A stretch of 64,000 nt of DNA from Nocardioides daeguensis (GTDB taxonomy: Bacteria > Actinomycetota > Actinomycetes > Propionibacteriales > Nocardioidaceae): contig NZ_JAHTKU010000016.1 of NCBI RefSeq assembly GCF_019192965.1, positions 1-64,000 of the forward strand, written 5' to 3'. Shown here in pieces: positions 8,959 through 17,622 of the stretch. Position 1 is the first letter of the stretch; every line of letters starts with the position of its first letter. A model generated the notes under the pieces. The model worked only from the letters and a program-made list of their open reading frames with translations, was not told the DNA's origin and made no database searches. The translations under genes were made by a program, and so were the position numbers.

Positions 8959-9897
8959 TCATCGGTGGGCGGCGCGGACCAGCTCGTCGAGCAGGTCGGC
9001 GTATGCCATCCCGCCGGCGGCGAACATACGCGGCGCCTGGGAGTGCGCGGTCAGGCCGGGCATCGTGTTGACCTCGTTGAGCACCGGGCCGGTGGCGGTG
9101 AGGAAGAAGTCGACCCGGGCGACGCCCGCGCAGCCCAGCGCCTCGAACACCGCGACCGCGGCCTCCTTCAACGCCTTGGCATCGACGTCGTCCAGCGGGG
9201 CGGGGAGCCGGAAGTCGGCGTGGCCGCCGTACTTCGCGTCGTAGTCGAAGATCCCGTCGGCGACGATCTCCAGCGCCGGCGGGACGAACAGGCTGCCGTC
9301 CGCGCGCCTCAGCACGGCGACGTCGACCTCGCGACCGACCACGACGTCCTCGACGAGGACCCGGTCGTCGAGCGCGAAGGCGGCCTCGAGGGCGGGCCCC
9401 AGCGCGTCCGGTACGTCGACCCGGCTGACGCCCTGGCTGGAGCCGGCCGCGACCGGCTTGACCACCACCGGGTGGGTCCAGCGCAGGTGCCGCGCGGTGC
9501 CGGCGGTGACGAGCGTGCCGGGGGCGACGGCGATCCCGACCGCCTGCGCGACCAGCTTGGTCGCCCACTTGTCCATCGCCAGCGCGCCGGGCCGGATCCC
9601 GCTGCCGACGTACGGCAGTCCGGCGAGCTCGCACAGCGCGGCCAGCGCGCCGTCCTCACCGCGTGGGCCGTGCACGACCGGGAACACGACGTCGCAGCCG
9701 CGCAGCACCTGGGCCGCGCCGCTGAGCCCGATCGGCCGCAGGCCGCGGTCGCGCCAGGTGCCGTCACGGCCGATGGTGAGCGGGACGACGTCGTACGTCG
9801 CGGGGTCGAGGGCGCCCGCGACCGAGGCCGCGGAGGCGAGGGAGACGTCGTGCTCGCAGTTCTGTCCGCCGCCGACGACGGCCACCCGGGTCCTCAT
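8959..9897 (-). CDS. D-alanine--D-alanine (or D-Ala--D-X) ligase
   Basis: 312 residues of the ATP-grasp Ddl/Van family: N-terminal GGGQNCEHDVSL with the substrate Glu, FPVVHGPRGEDG, MDKWATK, VVKPVAAGSSQGV, the omega-loop FDYDAKYGGHADF, and the metal/substrate site NEVNTMPGLTAHS. It joins D-Ala to a second D-residue for peptidoglycan. The KY-containing loop and the family context do not settle D-Ala versus D-Ser specificity. Its ATG (9897) overlaps the racemase stop in ATGA, so it is the last gene of a coupled dipeptidase-racemase-ligase operon. This arrangement parallels VanXY/VanT/VanG-type gene sets. Confidence 0.88.
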   Translation of the reverse strand: MRTRVAVVGGGQNCEHDVSLASAASVAGALDPATYDVVPLTIGRDGTWRDRGLRPIGLSGAAQVLRGCDVVFPVVHGPRGEDGALAALCELAGLPYVGSGIRPGALAMDKWATKLVAQAVGIAVAPGTLVTAGTARHLRWTHPVVVKPVAAGSSQGVSRVDVPDALGPALEAAFALDDRVLVEDVVVGREVDVAVLRRADGSLFVPPALEIVADGIFDYDAKYGGHADFRLPAPLDDVDAKALKEAAVAVFEALGCAGVARVDFFLTATGPVLNEVNTMPGLTAHSQAPRMFAAGGMAYADLLDELVRAAHR

Positions 9898-11051
9898 GCC
9901 AGGCTCCGCAGGTGGGCGGCCGCCCGGGTGGCGCGCGGGACGCGGGCGCCGATCCCGGTGACCACCTCGTGCTCGATCGTGCCGGCCCAGGCGGCCCACT
10001 CGGCGACGGTCGGCTCGCCGTCCCGGCCGGGCCCGAAGACGGTCACGGTCTCGCCGGCCTCCGCGCCGGACGCGCCCAGGTCGACCACGACCTGGTCCAT
10101 CGAGATCCGGCCCACGAGCGGACGCCGGACGCCGCGGACCAGCACCTCGGCGCGGTCCGAGGCGACGCGCGGCAGGCCGTCGGCGTACCCGAGCGGGAGC
10201 AGGCCGAGGTACGTCGCGCGGGTGGTGCGGTGCACGTGGCCGTAGCCGACGGCGGTGCCGGCGCGGACCCGGCGGACCTGGACGAGCGGCGCGGTCAGCG
10301 TCATCGCCGGCTCCAGCGCGGTGGTGCCGGAGGGGTCGATGCCGACCAGGCCGGCGCCGACGCGGCTCATCGTGTGGTGGGCGCGCGGGTCGGTCAGGGT
10401 GGCGGCGGTCGCGGCGAGGTGCCGGTGGCGCGGCCGCAGCCCGGCGGCGCGGGCGACCTCGACGGCCCAGGCGAACCGGGTCCGGCCGCGGGCGTTGCAC
10501 CCGTCGGCCGGGTCGTCGGCACAGCCGAGGTGACCCATCACGCCGACGACCTCGACCTGGCCGCGCTGCTCGGCGCGCCGGGCGGCCCGGCACAGCGCAC
10601 CCCACTCGCCGGGCTCCGCGCCGTCGCGGGCCATGCCGGCGTCGACGTGGAGGTGGATCCGGTGCCGGCCGGGGGCGGCGGCGACCGCCGCCAGGTGGGC
10701 GCGGCTCGGGACGGCGACCTCGACGTCGCGGACGGCGGCCGCAGGGAAGTCGGCGTCGACCGGGTTGAGCCAGCTGAGGACCGGGACGACGAGCCCGGCG
10801 TCGCGGAGCGCGAACGCCTCGGCGAGGCTGGTCACGCCGAGCCGGGTGGCCCCGTGCGCGAGAGCGGTCCGGGCCACGTCGACCGCCCCGTGGCCGAAGC
10901 CGTCGGCCTTGACCACGGCCATCAGCTCGCCGGACGCGCGCTCGGCCAGGGTCTGGGTGTTGCGGGCGACGGCCGCGAGGTCGACGGTGAGCCGGGGCGC
11001 GCCCGTCGTACGCGGACCCACGGCCACCGCGAGCCCGCACACGGGACTCAC
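9894..11051 (-). CDS. Alanine (or serine) racemase, PLP-dependent
   Basis: 385 residues of the fold-type III alanine racemase family. The PLP lysine is K48 in AVVKADGFGHG (F replaces the usual Y), and GYG plus LPLGYADGLPR, GRISMDQVVVDLG and the C-terminal barrel are present. It converts L- to D-alanine (or serine) for the ligase encoded next. GTG 11051 was chosen because it forms a GTGA overlap with the stop of the upstream dipeptidase gene and places the conserved N-terminus correctly; a longer frame only extends into that gene. It lacks the membrane domain of enterococcal VanT. Confidence 0.9.
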   Translation of the reverse strand: MSPVCGLAVAVGPRTTGAPRLTVDLAAVARNTQTLAERASGELMAVVKADGFGHGAVDVARTALAHGATRLGVTSLAEAFALRDAGLVVPVLSWLNPVDADFPAAAVRDVEVAVPSRAHLAAVAAAPGRHRIHLHVDAGMARDGAEPGEWGALCRAARRAEQRGQVEVVGVMGHLGCADDPADGCNARGRTRFAWAVEVARAAGLRPRHRHLAATAATLTDPRAHHTMSRVGAGLVGIDPSGTTALEPAMTLTAPLVQVRRVRAGTAVGYGHVHRTTRATYLGLLPLGYADGLPRVASDRAEVLVRGVRRPLVGRISMDQVVVDLGASGAEAGETVTVFGPGRDGEPTVAEWAAWAGTIEHEVVTGIGARVPRATRAAAHLRSLA

Positions 11052-11680
11052 GCCGCCACCGCCGACGCGAGCGGGCCGTAGCGGGCGTGCGGCGCGTGGG
11101 TGAGCAGCGCCCAGTACCGGTCGCCGTGGCTCCAGTGCCACCACTCCGTCGGGTAGTTGACCAGCCCCTGGGCCCCGAGGACCTCGGCGAGCAGGGTGCG
11201 GTGCGCCCGGGCGTCCGCGCCGATCCCGGCCGCCGCGAACCAGCACCGGCCGTCGCTCTGCTCGGGTGTCGCGTCGATCGGCGTGCCGAGGTCGAGCTCC
11301 TCGCCGGTGACGTCGACCAGGGTGAGGTCGACCGCCGCCCCGGCCACGTGCGGCGCCACGTCGACGGGAGCGACGAAGCGACTGGTCAGCCGCTCGAGCG
11401 CCTGCTCACCGAGGCCGGGGTGCAGTGCGGCCAGCTCGGCGCCGTACGACGCCACGATCGCGCGCTGCTCCTCGACCGGCCGGAAGCCCTCGACGCCCCG
11501 GAGCCGGACGCCGGTCGGCAGCAACCGGTCCGCGGCGACCAACCGGTCCGCGAGGTCCGCGCGCACCAGGGCGCCGGCGGGCGAGAGATCGTGCGGCAGC
11601 CGGACCAGCGGCGCCCCGCACTCGACCACGGGCACCGCGCGGACACGGGGATCGGACAGCAGGATCGTCATGTCGTCCAC
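11048..11680 (-). CDS. VanX-like D-Ala-D-Ala dipeptidase (M15D metallopeptidase)
   Basis: 210 residues. The zinc and catalytic set of VanX is in place: R67 in GFRP, H111 and D118 (HVAGAAVD), E179 and H182 (EWWH), matching VanX R71/H116/D123/E181/H184 in spacing. VanX-type enzymes cleave D-Ala-D-Ala in the cytosol; no signal peptide is seen, consistent with that. First gene of the coupled operon with racemase and ligase. An ATG at 11671 is an alternative start. It could also act as a general cell-wall dipeptide-recycling enzyme. Confidence 0.88.
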   Translation of the reverse strand: MDDMTILLSDPRVRAVPVVECGAPLVRLPHDLSPAGALVRADLADRLVAADRLLPTGVRLRGVEGFRPVEEQRAIVASYGAELAALHPGLGEQALERLTSRFVAPVDVAPHVAGAAVDLTLVDVTGEELDLGTPIDATPEQSDGRCWFAAAGIGADARAHRTLLAEVLGAQGLVNYPTEWWHWSHGDRYWALLTHAPHARYGPLASAVAA

Positions 11681-11701
11681 GCTAGGAACATGGCGGGGTG
11701 C

Positions 11702-11743
11702 GGCACCTCGGCCTGAGGTACCGGGGTGCGGTCCTCAGGTGCC
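11702..11743. promoter_or_regulatory. Overlapping inverted repeats upstream of the dipeptidase operon
   Basis: GGCACCT (11702-11708) pairs with AGGTGCC (11737-11743), and CCTGAGG (11712-11718) with CCTCAGG (11733-11739). The two pairings are mutually exclusive. The element lies 22 bp upstream of the dipeptidase start. The rest of the 266-bp gap to the lipoprotein gene shows a CCCCTGAGGGG hairpin near 11,896 and no gene. Confidence 0.4.
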
Positions 11744-11946
11744 GGTCCGGGCCCCGCCGGTCGAGGGTGTCGGTGGTGGCGTCCACCCGGGTTGCCGGGT
11801 CGCGGGGTCGATGCCGCCTCGTGCGCTCATCCGACTCGGGCGCATGGTCGACGACAAGGGTCCGTGATGTCCGGGACTTCGTCCCCTACCTCGTACCCCT
11901 GAGGGGCGGGATGCTCGCAGGCACGGACGAGCGGAAGGCCTGCCCC

Positions 11947-12732
11947 ATGAGTCACGTGATGAGTCGCTGTGGATTCGTCGTCGGCCTGACCAGTGCGGCG
12001 ATCCTGTCCCTGACCGCCTGCGCCGGCGACGGCTCCGAGTCGGGGTCGCCGCCGTCCAGCGCCCCGGCCACGACATCGCAGGCGGCGGTACCGACGCCCG
12101 AGGAGCTGGCGGCCGCCTTGGTGACCGAACACGACTACGACGGCACGTGGTCGGTGAACGTCCCCCCGGACGCGGCAGACGCGGTGGACGGCGTGGTGCC
12201 GGAGAAGCAGCGCGAGCTGCTGCCACGGATCGACCTGTGCGACAAGGCCGGCGACGAGGCTCGTTCCGCCGCGGCGGACCTGCGCTGGCAGGCCTTCCGG
12301 CAGCTCGACCAGTCCGAGAAGGACCCGATCGACATGGCCGGGGGCGATCGGGTGGGCCACCTGATCTTCGTCCAGGAGTTCCTGATGGCCGCGGATCCGG
12401 CGGAGGTCGAGACGACCTTCGACGCGCTGCGCGCGGGGATGCGCGCCTGCGAGGGAAAGATCCCCGCTGGCGAGGAAGGGCCCGGCAAGGCGGAGCCGAT
12501 GACCATCCCCGACGTGGGCGAGGACCGCTACGGCGCACTCACCACCATGGAGGAGGCCGGCGGGGGCGCGTACTGGCTGCTGCACAGCTCGTTGGTGCGC
12601 CAGGGACCCGTGCTGATGGAGCTGCAGGTGGTCGACATCGTGATGGGCAAGCAGACGAAGCCGGTGTTCACGACCGAGGACATCGCCTCCTTCCTGCTCA
12701 CCGCCGTTGAGAAGCTGCCACCGACGCGATAG
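11947..12732 (+). CDS. Putative lipoprotein of unknown function
   Basis: 261 residues. The signal peptide (MSHVMSRCGFVVGLTSAAIL) ends in the lipobox LTAC, with Cys at about residue 21, followed by a Ser/Pro/Thr linker to about 50. The mature domain, roughly 200 residues, has two conserved-looking cysteines (IDLC, MRACEG) and a PEELAAALVTEHDYDGTW start, like many actinobacterial sensor-type lipoproteins. ATG 11947 was chosen for GGAAGG eight bases upstream and because the signal peptide starts there. No function assigned. Confidence 0.8.
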   Translation: MSHVMSRCGFVVGLTSAAILSLTACAGDGSESGSPPSSAPATTSQAAVPTPEELAAALVTEHDYDGTWSVNVPPDAADAVDGVVPEKQRELLPRIDLCDKAGDEARSAAADLRWQAFRQLDQSEKDPIDMAGGDRVGHLIFVQEFLMAADPAEVETTFDALRAGMRACEGKIPAGEEGPGKAEPMTIPDVGEDRYGALTTMEEAGGGAYWLLHSSLVRQGPVLMELQVVDIVMGKQTKPVFTTEDIASFLLTAVEKLPPTR

Positions 12733-12855
12733 CCGCCGCGATCGGCGTCGCGTCGCCTCCTGGAACCCGGCCCCGGCCGCCGAATCTCGCCGGGATCGGT
12801 CCGAGGGGGTGTCCGGTGGCCGCGATCGGGTACCGCAGCGGCGCGTGCCCGTCGG

Positions 12856-12875
12856 GTCTCGCCTTCGGGTGAGAC
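12856..12875. terminator. UUCG-tetraloop hairpin between convergent genes
   Basis: GTCTCGCC - TTCG - GGTGAGAC forms an 8-bp stem with one G-T pair and a stable UUCG loop. It lies between the stop of the lipoprotein gene (+) and the stop of the kinase gene (-). No T-run follows. The rest of the 208-bp gap is featureless GC-rich DNA. Confidence 0.5.
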
Positions 12876-12940
12876 ACGCTCACGCCCGTGGGTGCGAGCG
12901 CGGCGGGCATGCACCGAAGGCGCGGCGCCGCGGAAGGGAC

Positions 12941-15529
12941 TCAGTCCCCGCTGCCGGCGCAGGCGACCGTCTCGCCGAGCGGCACCCGCTCGCTCCCCTC
13001 CAGCGCATCGGCAGCGCAAGCCCGGCCGAGGTTCCACTCCAGCCAGTCGTCGCCACCGACCTCCCGCCCGGCCAGCGCGCACACCCGGTCCTGCCCGTCG
13101 AGCCCGGCCAGCACCGGGACGGCGTCCTCGGACAGGTCACGCAGGTAGAACCAGTCGACGCGGCCGGTCTCGGCGTACCGCTCCAGGTTGTGCCGGGCGA
13201 TCCAGGCGTCCGGGTTGACCAGGGCCAGGCCGAGCAGACCGACGACGCCGCTGAGCAGCGCGAAGCGCGGCAGCCAGGCCGCCCGCAGCCCGATCCCGCT
13301 GACCAAGACGGCCAGCACCAGCACACCGAGCCAGCCCTCGAAGACGTCGACCAGCAGCCGCAGCCGGGTGAAGCCGTAGGCGTCCTGGTAGACGTCCATC
13401 CGGTACAGCGCGGAGGCGACGACGACGAGCGTCTCGGCGCACAGGGCGCCGAGCGCGGCGCGCAGCCAGAGCCGGTCGGCGGCGGTCTCCCGCGCGGCCT
13501 TGCGGGCGGCGACGGCGATCACGAGCAGGGTGAGCGCGGTGGCGACGGTCAGCTGGGCGAAGCCCTCGTGGACGTACTCGGCATAGGTGAGCCCGGTCGT
13601 GCGCCGCAGGTAGGCGTGCCCGCCGAACACCACGGCCGCCTGGGCGACGAGGAAGACCGCGAACACGCCGACCACGACCAGGACCGGCGCGAGCCACTCG
13701 TAGCGCCGGGCCACGCTGCGTGCGGCGGTAGGGTCGCGGTCGACCCGCGGCGGGTTGAGGGCGAGGTACGCCGCCGCGAGAACCGTGCCGCCGACGGCGA
13801 CCGTCACGAACGCCCGGAGCACGAACGTGTCGACGGTGAGGTCGGGCAGCAGGGCGTCGACCCACTCCGCGACCAGCGCGTCGGCTGAGGCGAACAGGGC
13901 GCCGAAGACGACCAGGCCGAGCACCGACCAGACCAGGGTGCGCAGCAGCGCGGCGCCGTGCCCGACGACCGGCAGCGCGGCGACCGTCCGCCCCAGCCAC
14001 GGCATCCCCCGCAGCCCGGCGACCGGCCACATGAGGCCGGACAGCACGAACCCGCCGAGGCTGCGCCCCCGGGTCACGCCGATCACGCACAGGCCGGCGC
14101 CGGCGAACAGGCACAGCACCACCACCCACTCGGCATCCCGTACGACGGCCGTCGCGGCGAGCAGCACGCACAGTCCGGTGCAGGCGAGCGTGAACGGGTC
14201 GCGCCGTGCGCGGCTCGCGGCGAGCACCACGGACCCGGCGGCGAGCAGGACCAGGAAGGTGCCGATGCCCAGCGCCCGCTCGGGCAGGACCAGGCCGCCG
14301 AGCAGGCCGGCGCCCAGGGCGCCCAGCAGCAGGCCGGGGCGGACCGGGACGCCACGCTCGGGCCAGAAGCCGCCGAGCAGGTCGTCGGTGACCGACGGGG
14401 GCGGTGGGACGGGTGCCGGCAACGGCGGCGGAGCGATCGGGGCGGACACGGGGACCTCCTGGGTCGGTGCGGCGGCCGGGCGGGCCGCGGGTTCGCGGGG
14501 CAGGTCGACCCGGACCCGCGCACCGCTGGTGCCGTCCGCCGGGTCGAGGAAGCCGATGGTGCCGCCGTGCAGGTCGGTGACCCATCGGGCGATGGCGAGG
14601 CCGAGCCCGGTGCCCCCCGTGCCGGCGGCGGCGGAGGCGGCGAGGGTGCCGAACGGCTCGAAGACCCGCTCCCGGTCGGCGGGGGGCACGCCGGGACCGG
14701 AGTCGCGGACGTCGATCCGGTAGCGCTCCCCCGTCGCCGCCGCGTGCACCTCGACGGTGCCCCCGGCCGGGCTGTGCCGCGAGGCGTTGTCGAGCAGGTT
14801 GGCGACGAGCTGGTGCAGGCGCGCCGGGTCGGCGGTCACCACGAGCTCGGGCGGGGCCACCTGCACGTCGTACCGGACGCCGCGACCGAGGGCCTCCGCC
14901 TCGGCGACCGCGTCGGCGAGGAGCGCGGCGATGGGGACCGCGCGGGGCGCGAGCGGCGCCTTGCCGGCGTCGACGCGGGCCAGGTCGAGCAGGTCCTCGA
15001 CCAGCCCGCTCATCCGTTCGGCCTGGGCGAGCGCGGTGGCGAGCACCGCTCGGTCATCGGGGACGACCCCGTCGACGACGTTCTCGAGCACCGCCCGCAG
15101 GCCGGCGAGCGGGGTGCGCAGCTCGTGGCTGACGTTGGCGACCAGCTCGCGGCGCTGGCGGTCGACGCCCGCGAGGTCGCGGGCCATGGTGTTGAACGCG
15201 CGAGCCAGCTCGCCGACCTCGTCGCGCGCGGTGTCGGGGACCCGGACGTCGTAGTCGCCGGTGGCCATCCGGCGCGCGGCGGCGGTCATCTGCCGCAGCG
15301 GCGAGGTCATCCCGACCGCGAGCAGCTGGGTGAGGGCGAGCGCGAGGCCGATGGTGACCGGGAGGGTGAGCCAGGTCGGGACACCACCCGAGCGGCCCAG
15401 TGCGGCGACCAGCGCGGCGACGGTGGCGCTGGCCGCGACGAGCAGGCCGAGCTTGACCTTGATCGAGCGGACACCGACCAGCGGCTGCGGGGTCCTGCCT
15501 CGCGCGCCCCATGCGGATTGGTCGCTCAT
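12941..15529 (-). CDS. Histidine kinase fused to a DUF4153-like membrane domain
   Basis: 862 residues in two parts. Residues 1-345 form a classical kinase: two N-terminal membrane helices (26-45, 52-75), HAMP (to about 125), HisKA with H135 in NVSHELRTP, and a HATPase with NLLDNASRHS, DSGPGVP and GTGLGLAIA. A Pro-rich linker (350-385) leads to about 12 membrane helices and a short C-terminal soluble tail (DUF4153/DUF4173-like). Such membrane domains are usually separate proteins; here one frame is open throughout. The first 15 residues are encoded by palindrome copy B. Probably partners with the OmpR regulator upstream (4 bp away). Signal unknown. Confidence 0.85.
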   Translation of the reverse strand: MSDQSAWGARGRTPQPLVGVRSIKVKLGLLVAASATVAALVAALGRSGGVPTWLTLPVTIGLALALTQLLAVGMTSPLRQMTAAARRMATGDYDVRVPDTARDEVGELARAFNTMARDLAGVDRQRRELVANVSHELRTPLAGLRAVLENVVDGVVPDDRAVLATALAQAERMSGLVEDLLDLARVDAGKAPLAPRAVPIAALLADAVAEAEALGRGVRYDVQVAPPELVVTADPARLHQLVANLLDNASRHSPAGGTVEVHAAATGERYRIDVRDSGPGVPPADRERVFEPFGTLAASAAAGTGGTGLGLAIARWVTDLHGGTIGFLDPADGTSGARVRVDLPREPAARPAAAPTQEVPVSAPIAPPPLPAPVPPPPSVTDDLLGGFWPERGVPVRPGLLLGALGAGLLGGLVLPERALGIGTFLVLLAAGSVVLAASRARRDPFTLACTGLCVLLAATAVVRDAEWVVVLCLFAGAGLCVIGVTRGRSLGGFVLSGLMWPVAGLRGMPWLGRTVAALPVVGHGAALLRTLVWSVLGLVVFGALFASADALVAEWVDALLPDLTVDTFVLRAFVTVAVGGTVLAAAYLALNPPRVDRDPTAARSVARRYEWLAPVLVVVGVFAVFLVAQAAVVFGGHAYLRRTTGLTYAEYVHEGFAQLTVATALTLLVIAVAARKAARETAADRLWLRAALGALCAETLVVVASALYRMDVYQDAYGFTRLRLLVDVFEGWLGVLVLAVLVSGIGLRAAWLPRFALLSGVVGLLGLALVNPDAWIARHNLERYAETGRVDWFYLRDLSEDAVPVLAGLDGQDRVCALAGREVGGDDWLEWNLGRACAADALEGSERVPLGETVACAGSGD

Positions 15530-15559
15530 CGGCCTATTCCCCGACCATTTCGGATGGGG
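15507..15559. repeat. 53-bp palindromic element, copy B
   Basis: CCCCATGCGGATTGGTCG (15507-15524) and CGACCATTTCGGATGGGG (15542-15559) are imperfect complements. The element lies at the junction of the response regulator and kinase genes. It encodes the last residues of the former and the first residues of the latter, so it appears to have been inserted at the operon junction. Confidence 0.85.
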
Positions 15560-16250
15560 CGCGGTTCCCCGGGACCTCCAGCGCGTAGCCCACCCCGTGC
15601 GCGGTGCGGACCAGGTCGGCGCCGACCTTGGCGCGCAGCCCCTTCACGTGGCTGTCGACGGTGCGGGTGCCGGTCGCGCCGTCCCAGCCCCACACCTCGG
15701 CGAGCAGCTTCTCGCGGGTGACGACCGCGCCCGGGGTGGCGGCCAGGCAGAGCAGCAGGTCGAACTCGGTCGGCGTCAGCCGCACCTCCTCCTCGCCCCG
15801 CCACACCCGGCGCGCCGGGGCGTCGACCCGCAGGTCGCCGAGCTCGAGCGCACGACGGCCGGCCAGCTCGGCGGCACGGTCCACGCGACGCAGCAGCGCC
15901 GCGACCCGGGCGACCAGCTCGCGCATCCGGAACGGCTTGGTCAGGTAGTCGTCCGCGCCGACCCCGAGCCCGACGAGCACGTCGGCCTCGTCCGCGCGGG
16001 CGGTGAGCATGAGGACGGGCACCGGACGGTCGGCCTGGATCCGGCGGCACACCTCGTGGCCGTCGTACCCGGGGAGCATGACGTCGAGCAGCACCAGGTC
16101 GGGGGCGTGCTCGCCGTACGCCGCCACGGCGGCGGGACCGTCGACGGCCCGCACCACGTCGTACCCCTCGGCCTGCAGGCGGTCCGTGACCGCCTGGTTG
16201 ATGACCGGGTCGTCCTCGACCACGAGGACCCGGCGGCGCACGCTCTGCAT
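15534..16250 (-). CDS. OmpR/PhoB-family response regulator
   Basis: 238 residues: receiver domain (VLVVEDDPVINQ, D-acceptor in LVLLDVMLPGYDG, K in YLTKPF) and a winged-helix DNA-binding domain ending GVGYALEVPG. ATG 16250 is preferred to a TTG 24 bases upstream because GAGGG lies just before it and the receiver starts at once. The kinase gene follows 4 bp downstream. The tail after GVGYALE comes from palindrome copy B. The regulon is not evident; the nearby dipeptidase/racemase/ligase operon is one candidate. Confidence 0.93.
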   Translation of the reverse strand: MQSVRRRVLVVEDDPVINQAVTDRLQAEGYDVVRAVDGPAAVAAYGEHAPDLVLLDVMLPGYDGHEVCRRIQADRPVPVLMLTARADEADVLVGLGVGADDYLTKPFRMRELVARVAALLRRVDRAAELAGRRALELGDLRVDAPARRVWRGEEEVRLTPTEFDLLLCLAATPGAVVTREKLLAEVWGWDGATGTRTVDSHVKGLRAKVGADLVRTAHGVGYALEVPGNRAPSEMVGE

Positions 16251-16319
16251 GCCCTCGAGGCTAGGACCCCGCAAGCGCGGGAGGCGGGGACGACGTGTGC
16301 AGGTTCTGTGCAGATCGGC

Positions 16320-17564
16320 TCAGCCGCGCGGGCCGAGCTCGTCCTCGACGTACCGGTCGCGGGTGGCGTAGAGGCCGCACAGGTAGAGCGGCACGCACAG
16401 CGCGAGGAGCACCAGGACCGGCACGGTCCACCCACCCGTGGCGGCGTGCAGCAGGCCGACGCCGAACGGGCCGGCCGCCGCGATCAGGTAGCCGGCGGAC
16501 TGGGTGAACCCGGAGAGCGCGGCGGTGCCCTCCGGGGTGCGGCTGCGCAGGCCGATCAGGGTGAGGATCAGTGGGAAGGTGCTCGCGCCGCAGCCGATGG
16601 CCAGCGCCCACAGCCAGCCGAGGGGCCGGGGGTCGGCGAGGAAGCCGAGGTACCCGACCGGGTAGCAGGCCATCAGCGCGGTGAGCAGCCAGCGCTGGTC
16701 GCGCAGGCGGCCGGCGAGGACCGGGATCAGCAGCGAGAGCGGGATGCTGGCGCCGGTGACGACGCCGAGCAGCACGCCGGCGGCCTCGGCCGAGTAGCCG
16801 GCGTCGCGGCACATCTGGGCGAACCAGCCGAAGACGGCGTAGGCCTGCAGCGACTGGAGGCCGAAGGCGCCGGCCATCGCCCAGCCGAGCCGGGTCCGGG
16901 CGATGGCGCTCACGCCGAGGGAGTGGGGACGACGACCCTCGTGGAGGTCGTGCCCGAGCAGCCCGATCCACGGCAGCACCGCGATGGCCGCGGTCACCGC
17001 CCAGGCGCCGAGGCCGCGCGCGTAGTCGACCTCGCCGCCACCCGCCGTCGCGATCGGCACGCTGAGGGCGGAGGACGCGGTGAGGCCGACAGCCATCGAC
17101 GTGGTGTAGACCGCGGTCAGCTGGCCGACCCGCTGCGGGAAGTGCAGCTTGACCAGCGACGGCATCAGCACGTTGGCACTCGCCGCCCCCGCCAGCGCGG
17201 CGAAGGACAGGACGAGGAACAGCCAGCCCTGGTGGACCTGACCGCGGCCCCACAGGCAGCCGGCGAGCAGCAGCAACCCGAGCAGCGTGACCCGGTGCAG
17301 TCCCAGCCAGGACGCCAGGCGAGGCGCGAGGCCGCCGACCAGCGCGAAGCAGATGACCGGCAGCGTGGTGAGCAGCCCGGCCTCGGTGTCGCCGAGCGGT
17401 ACGCCGCCCCGGATCTCCTCCAGCAGCGGGCCGACGCTGGACGCCGCCGGGCGCAGGTTGAAGGCGAGGACCACGATCCCGAGGACGACGAGCAGGCGCT
17501 GGAGGCTGGTGTCCTGGGCGGCGTCGACGGAGGTGGTGGCTGTCACGGAGTCATGCAACACCAA
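16320..17564 (-). CDS. MFS transporter, CynX/NimT-like
   Basis: Up to 414 residues with 12 membrane helices. The start of TM1, AFNLRPAASSVGPLLEEI, is the signature of the CynX/NimT (cyanate/nitroimidazole) MFS group, which includes drug exporters as well as cyanate carriers. TTG 17564, GTG 17561 and GTG 17546 all precede TM1 and none has a clear ribosome site, so the first residues are uncertain. No cyanase gene is adjacent, so substrate is open. Confidence 0.85.
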   Translation of the reverse strand: MVLHDSVTATTSVDAAQDTSLQRLLVVLGIVVLAFNLRPAASSVGPLLEEIRGGVPLGDTEAGLLTTLPVICFALVGGLAPRLASWLGLHRVTLLGLLLLAGCLWGRGQVHQGWLFLVLSFAALAGAASANVLMPSLVKLHFPQRVGQLTAVYTTSMAVGLTASSALSVPIATAGGGEVDYARGLGAWAVTAAIAVLPWIGLLGHDLHEGRRPHSLGVSAIARTRLGWAMAGAFGLQSLQAYAVFGWFAQMCRDAGYSAEAAGVLLGVVTGASIPLSLLIPVLAGRLRDQRWLLTALMACYPVGYLGFLADPRPLGWLWALAIGCGASTFPLILTLIGLRSRTPEGTAALSGFTQSAGYLIAAAGPFGVGLLHAATGGWTVPVLVLLALCVPLYLCGLYATRDRYVEDELGPRG

Positions 17565-17622
17565 CGGTGGCGCGCGGATTCCGGCGGGGCCACCGCCCCC
17601 CGCGCCGTCGGCCCCCTCCGGC

